The notes under the pieces were generated by a model. The model saw only the letters and a program-made list of their open reading frames with translations, was not told the origin of the DNA and made no database searches. From Devosia sp. 2618 (GTDB lineage: Bacteria; Pseudomonadota; Alphaproteobacteria; Rhizobiales; Devosiaceae): a stretch of 64,000 nt of DNA. The stretch is taken from NCBI RefSeq assembly GCF_040546815.1, contig NZ_JBEPOO010000001.1:2480001-2544000 (forward strand), given 5' to 3'. Both the position numbers and the translations under genes were made by a program. This document shows positions 60,889-64,000 of the stretch, piece after piece (positions within the stretch are counted from its first letter, which is position 1; each line of letters opens with the position of its first letter).

Positions 60889-62151
60889 CTAGCGCTTCAA
60901 GTGATCGCTGATGGCCTCCACATCGGCGAGATTGCCGATGGGACCTATGCCGGCCAGCGTGGGCGAACCCTTGGTGAAAATCTGCTCGGCGACATCCTGA
61001 ACACGCTGCGCGGTGATGGCATTGATGCGCTCAACCGTTTCCTGCATCGGGATCGGACGCCCCCAGAGGATTTGCTGACGCGCCAGCTGACCGGCGCGGG
61101 CCGATGGGCTTTCGAGCGACATCAAAAGGCCTGCTCTGATCTGGTTGCGGACGCGGATGACTTCTTCTTCGGTGATGCTTTCGGTGGCGCGCTTGAGCTC
61201 GTCGAGAACGACGGGGACAAGGTCTGCCACCTCATCTTCGCCCGTTGCGGCCGCAACACCGAACACGCCGCTATCGGCGAAGGCCCAGTGGAAGGAATAG
61301 ACCGAATAGCACAGGCCGCGCTTCTCGCGCACTTCCTGGAACAGGCGCGAGCTCATGCCGCCGCCCAGAATGGAGGCGAGAACCTGCGCCGCGTAAAAGC
61401 CATCTGCATTGTAGGCGCGGCCTTCAAAGCCGACGACGATATGGGCCTGCTCGTGATCGGAGAACAGACGCTCCTGCCCGCCATGATATTCGGCGCGCTG
61501 GGGCGCGGGAGCGCCGTTGGGCTTGAGATCGGCAAAACGTTCGCGGGCGACGTCGACCAGACCTTCGTGATCGACATTGCCAGCGGCGGCCATCACCATG
61601 TGGTCGCCCACATAGTTGCGGTTCATATATTTGCGGACCATGTCCGGATTGAAGTCACGGACCGAATCCACCGTGCCCAAAATGGTGCGGCCGATGGGCT
61701 GGGTGGGGAACGCGGCCTGCTGGAACAGATCGAAGACGTGATCGTCCGGATTGTCGCGCGCGGCGCCAATTTCCTGAACGATCACCTGCTTTTCGCGGGT
61801 AAGCTCGTCTTCGTCGAACAGCGAATTCTGCAGGATATCGCTGAGGATATCAGCGGCCAGAACCACGTCTTCTTTGAGGACACGGGCGAAATAGCCGGTG
61901 TGCTCAATGGAAGTCGCGGCATTGAGATCGCCGCCAACGTTCTCGATGGCTTCCGCGATCTGCAGAGAATTGCGCGAGGTGGTGCCCTTGAAGGCCATGT
62001 GCTCGAGCAGATGGGAAATGCCGTGTTCGGCCTTGCGCTCGCTGCGCGCCCCGGCCTTGACCCAGACACCAAGCGAAGCACTTTCGAGATGCGGCATGTC
62101 GTCGGTGAGGACCACCATGCCGTTATCCAGGATTGTCGACTGTACGCTCAC
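60889..62151 (-). CDS. M16 family zinc peptidase (mitochondrial processing peptidase-like)
   Basis: 420 residues. The inverted zinc motif HxxEH is in EHGISHLLEHMAFKGTTSRN, with the downstream Glu in ENVGGDLNAATSIEHTGYFARVLKEDV. The C-terminal half has the substrate-side lobe (LGGGMSSRLFQEVREKRGLCYSVYSFHWAFADSGVFGV). The usual length is 420-450. These alphaproteobacterial peptidases are close to the ancestors of mitochondrial processing peptidase. The gene is commonly beside thrC, as it is here with a 51-base gap. Confidence 0.93.
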   Translation of the reverse strand: MSVQSTILDNGMVVLTDDMPHLESASLGVWVKAGARSERKAEHGISHLLEHMAFKGTTSRNSLQIAEAIENVGGDLNAATSIEHTGYFARVLKEDVVLAADILSDILQNSLFDEDELTREKQVIVQEIGAARDNPDDHVFDLFQQAAFPTQPIGRTILGTVDSVRDFNPDMVRKYMNRNYVGDHMVMAAAGNVDHEGLVDVARERFADLKPNGAPAPQRAEYHGGQERLFSDHEQAHIVVGFEGRAYNADGFYAAQVLASILGGGMSSRLFQEVREKRGLCYSVYSFHWAFADSGVFGVAAATGEDEVADLVPVVLDELKRATESITEEEVIRVRNQIRAGLLMSLESPSARAGQLARQQILWGRPIPMQETVERINAITAQRVQDVAEQIFTKGSPTLAGIGPIGNLADVEAISDHLKR

Positions 62152-62202
62152 GCAAGATCCTCCTCAGGCCCGGCGGTCGAGAGACCACCGTCCCTCGATT
62201 CG

Positions 62203-63597
62203 TCAGCCAGCGCGCGTACGCGCTGTAATGAATTCTTCGACCGCAACCTGGTCGTTGGCAAGGACGCTCAGGCGCTCCGTGCGGGCATAAAGATCGGCCA
62301 GCCAGGTTGGCAGCGCCGGCTCAATGCCGGACGCTTCCTTGACGGCCGCCGGGAATTTGGCGGGATGGGCGGTGCCCAGAATAACCATCGGCGTTGCCGA
62401 CTTGGGCTGATGGCGCGCAACATTGACGCCGACTGCCGTATGCGGATCGAGCAGATAGCCGGCCGCCTGATGGGTCATCGAAATGGTGGCGCGCGTCTCG
62501 GCCTCGCCGGTGGTTCCGGCAGCAAAGTCGCGACGGATGGCGGTCAGCGCATTGTCTGGCACGGTGAAGCCGCCGGACTGCTTGAGGCTGTCCATCATAC
62601 GAAGCACAGACGTTGCATCACGGCCGGCGCTTTCAAACAGCAGCCGCTCGAAGTTGGACGAGATCTGAATGTCCATCGACGGGCTGATGGTAGGCGCAAC
62701 GCCTTCCATCTCGTAACGACCTGTATCGAAAGTGCGGCGCAGGATATCGTTGGAATTGGTTGCGATAATCAGCTTGTCGATCGGGAGGCCCATGGCCTTG
62801 GCGCAATAGCCGGCAAAGATATCGCCGAAATTGCCGGTTGGGACCGTAAAGCTCACCTTTCGGTGCGGACTGCCCAACGAAACCGCCGACGTGAAGTAGT
62901 AGACAATCTGCGCAACGATACGGCCCCAATTGATGGAGTTGACGCCAGAGAGGCGCACGCTGTCGCGGAACTTGTGGTTGTTGAACATCGCTTTGACGAT
63001 GTTCTGGCAGTCATCGAACGTGCCTTCGAGCGCGATGTTGTGAACATTGGCGTCGAGCACTGTCGTCATCTGCAGGCGCTGCACGGGCGACGTACGGCCC
63101 TGCGGGTGCAGGATGAAAATGTCGGTCGTGTCGCGGCCGCGGAACGCTTCGATGGCCGCCGAGCCGGTGTCGCCTGACGTGGCGCCAACGATGGTGGCCT
63201 TGAGGCCGCGCTCGGCGAGAATGTGGTCCATGATGCGGCTCAGGAACTGCATCGCGACGTCCTTGAACGCCAGCGTGGGGCCGTGGAACAGCTCCAGCAC
63301 GAAGTGGTTTGGCTCAAGCTCGACGAGTGGCGTTACCGATGGACGGCGGAACGCGGCATAGGATTCGTCGATGATCGCCTTGAGCTTGGCAGGCGCGATC
63401 TCGTCGCCGGTGAAGCGGCTGATAATGGCATAGGCCACGTCGGCATAAGGCTTGCCGGCAAAGCCAGCGATTTCGGCACTGCTGATCTGGGGCCAGCTTT
63501 GCGGCACATAAAGGCCACCGTCGGAGGCCAGGCCAGCGAGAACTGCGTCAGAGAAGCCAAGCACGGGCGCCTGGCCGCGCGTAGAGACAAACTGCAT
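62203..63597 (-). CDS. thrC: Threonine synthase
   Basis: 464 residues. The PLP lysine is in GPTLAFKDVAMQFLSRIMD. MQFVSTRGQAPVLGFSDAVLAGLASDGGLYVPQSWP is the N-terminal domain of the longer class of ThrC, and ATSGDTGSAAIEAFRG the phosphate-binding loop. It converts O-phosphohomoserine to threonine. thrB is not in the window; the ispH-rnhA gap where thrB lies in some relatives is empty. Confidence 0.95.
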   Translation of the reverse strand: MQFVSTRGQAPVLGFSDAVLAGLASDGGLYVPQSWPQISSAEIAGFAGKPYADVAYAIISRFTGDEIAPAKLKAIIDESYAAFRRPSVTPLVELEPNHFVLELFHGPTLAFKDVAMQFLSRIMDHILAERGLKATIVGATSGDTGSAAIEAFRGRDTTDIFILHPQGRTSPVQRLQMTTVLDANVHNIALEGTFDDCQNIVKAMFNNHKFRDSVRLSGVNSINWGRIVAQIVYYFTSAVSLGSPHRKVSFTVPTGNFGDIFAGYCAKAMGLPIDKLIIATNSNDILRRTFDTGRYEMEGVAPTISPSMDIQISSNFERLLFESAGRDATSVLRMMDSLKQSGGFTVPDNALTAIRRDFAAGTTGEAETRATISMTHQAAGYLLDPHTAVGVNVARHQPKSATPMVILGTAHPAKFPAAVKEASGIEPALPTWLADLYARTERLSVLANDQVAVEEFITARTRAG

Positions 63598-63665
63598 TCT
63601 GGGGAGGGGCCCTTTTAGAATAATTGCAACCTAGTCAAACAGGGGGGGAACCGCAAGTTTGACGG

Positions 63666-64000
63666 TTAGCCCTTGCCGATGGCGCGCTGACGGGCAAACC
63701 AGAAGCCGAGCATGACCACGGCCACGATGGCAAAACCGTACCAAGTATAGGCGTAACCCAAGTGGTTATTGGGGAATTCGACGACCGTCTCGCCACCCTG
63801 CGGCAGCTCGCCGGGAGCGCCGGCTGGCAGGTCGACATAGAATGGCGCGAAGGGACCCAGCGCTGGATCGACCATGGCAGCAAGACGAACGGGATCACGT
63901 ACCCACTCGATTCGATCCGAGGTGTTGGGCTCGGGCGTCATGAAACCCGCTTCTTCGCCAGGCCGCAGCAGGCCCGAAATGGTGACCTGATCGTCTTCAG
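63666..64000 (-). CDS. SURF1 family protein (5' end outside window)
   Basis: The frame stays open to the window edge, so the N-terminus is missing; an internal ATG at 63941 is too late. The visible part starts EDDQVTISGLLRPGEEAGFM and continues SDRIEWVRDPVRLAAMVD, then VVEFPNNHLGYAYTWYGFAIVAVVMLGFWFARQR, where the NNHLxYAxTWYxLA-like stretch and final membrane helix are SURF1 hallmarks. SURF1 helps assemble cytochrome c oxidase (haem a insertion). It lies upstream of thrC on the same strand. Confidence 0.9.
   Translation of the reverse strand, partial: EDDQVTISGLLRPGEEAGFMTPEPNTSDRIEWVRDPVRLAAMVDPALGPFAPFYVDLPAGAPGELPQGGETVVEFPNNHLGYAYTWYGFAIVAVVMLGFWFARQRAIGKG

Noticed and set aside
60682..63177. 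An 831-codon open frame on the plus strand opposite the M16 peptidase and thrC
   Set aside because: It is the complement of two well-supported genes; long antisense frames are common with GC-rich third positions. No recognisable domain.

Overview
The window is a GC-rich, gene-dense stretch of an alphaproteobacterial chromosome, most likely a member of the Hyphomicrobiales close to Devosia. The evidence is the gene content and order: a separate F0-ATPase operon with two b-type subunits, CcrM (the GANTC methyltransferase), the order mutY / DUF721 (dciA) / dsbA-like / smc, a tandem glycine riboswitch in front of gcvT-gcvH-gcvPA-gcvPB, a TIGR02301 family gene, a SURF1 gene, an ETF-ubiquinone oxidoreductase and a GTTC-N7-GTTC LexA-type box. 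The genus is an inference. I see no tRNA, rRNA, CRISPR array, insertion sequence, phage or plasmid gene.

Layout. 1-5,400: an FAD-linked oxidase cut by the window edge, a hemerythrin-like protein, an SRAP (YedK/HMCES) protein, a Nudix hydrolase and small exported proteins, separated by several families of palindromic intergenic repeats. 5,400-12,800: a YgfZ-like folate protein, an HD hydrolase, a cell wall hydrolase, a PPDK-like protein with a degraded ATP-binding part, and ispH. 12,800-24,300: rnhA, a DUF808 membrane protein, glyS and glyQ separated by DUF2207, lemA and an oppositely oriented rnk-like gene, sppA, a tRNA methyltransferase-like gene and a long-chain polyprenyl diphosphate synthase. 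24,300-37,200: ispE, a TPR protein, ETF-QO, a family 4 type uracil-DNA glycosylase, two MFS transporters, a MoaB-like gene, a LexA-boxed radical SAM protein, a HAD phosphatase and rnhB. 37,400-46,400: ccrM, an NmrA-like gene, mutY, dciA, a dsbA-like gene and smc. 46,500-54,400: atpI-atpB-atpE-atpF'-atpF, then the riboswitch and glycine cleavage operon. 54,400-64,000: a lipoprotein, a peroxiredoxin, a DsbD-like domain protein, yqgE, a membrane GGDEF-EAL protein, a GNAT acetyltransferase, an M16 peptidase, thrC and the start of a SURF1 gene.

Most of the window is ordinary housekeeping. The most interesting signals concern DNA repair. The SRAP protein ends in QLDLF and the LexA-boxed radical SAM protein ends in QMSLF. 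Both match the pentapeptide by which bacterial proteins bind the replication sliding clamp, so two different repair-type enzymes in this window may be tethered to the clamp. Other points of note are three palindromic repeat families with long exact inverted arms, a PPDK paralogue that keeps its PEP/pyruvate half but has lost ATP-grasp residues, a uracil-DNA glycosylase missing two of four expected cluster cysteines, a perfect TTAA-N7-TTAA CtrA-type box in front of a small exported protein, and several unexplained stem-loops. Function statements for named families come from general knowledge of those families; no database search was run.
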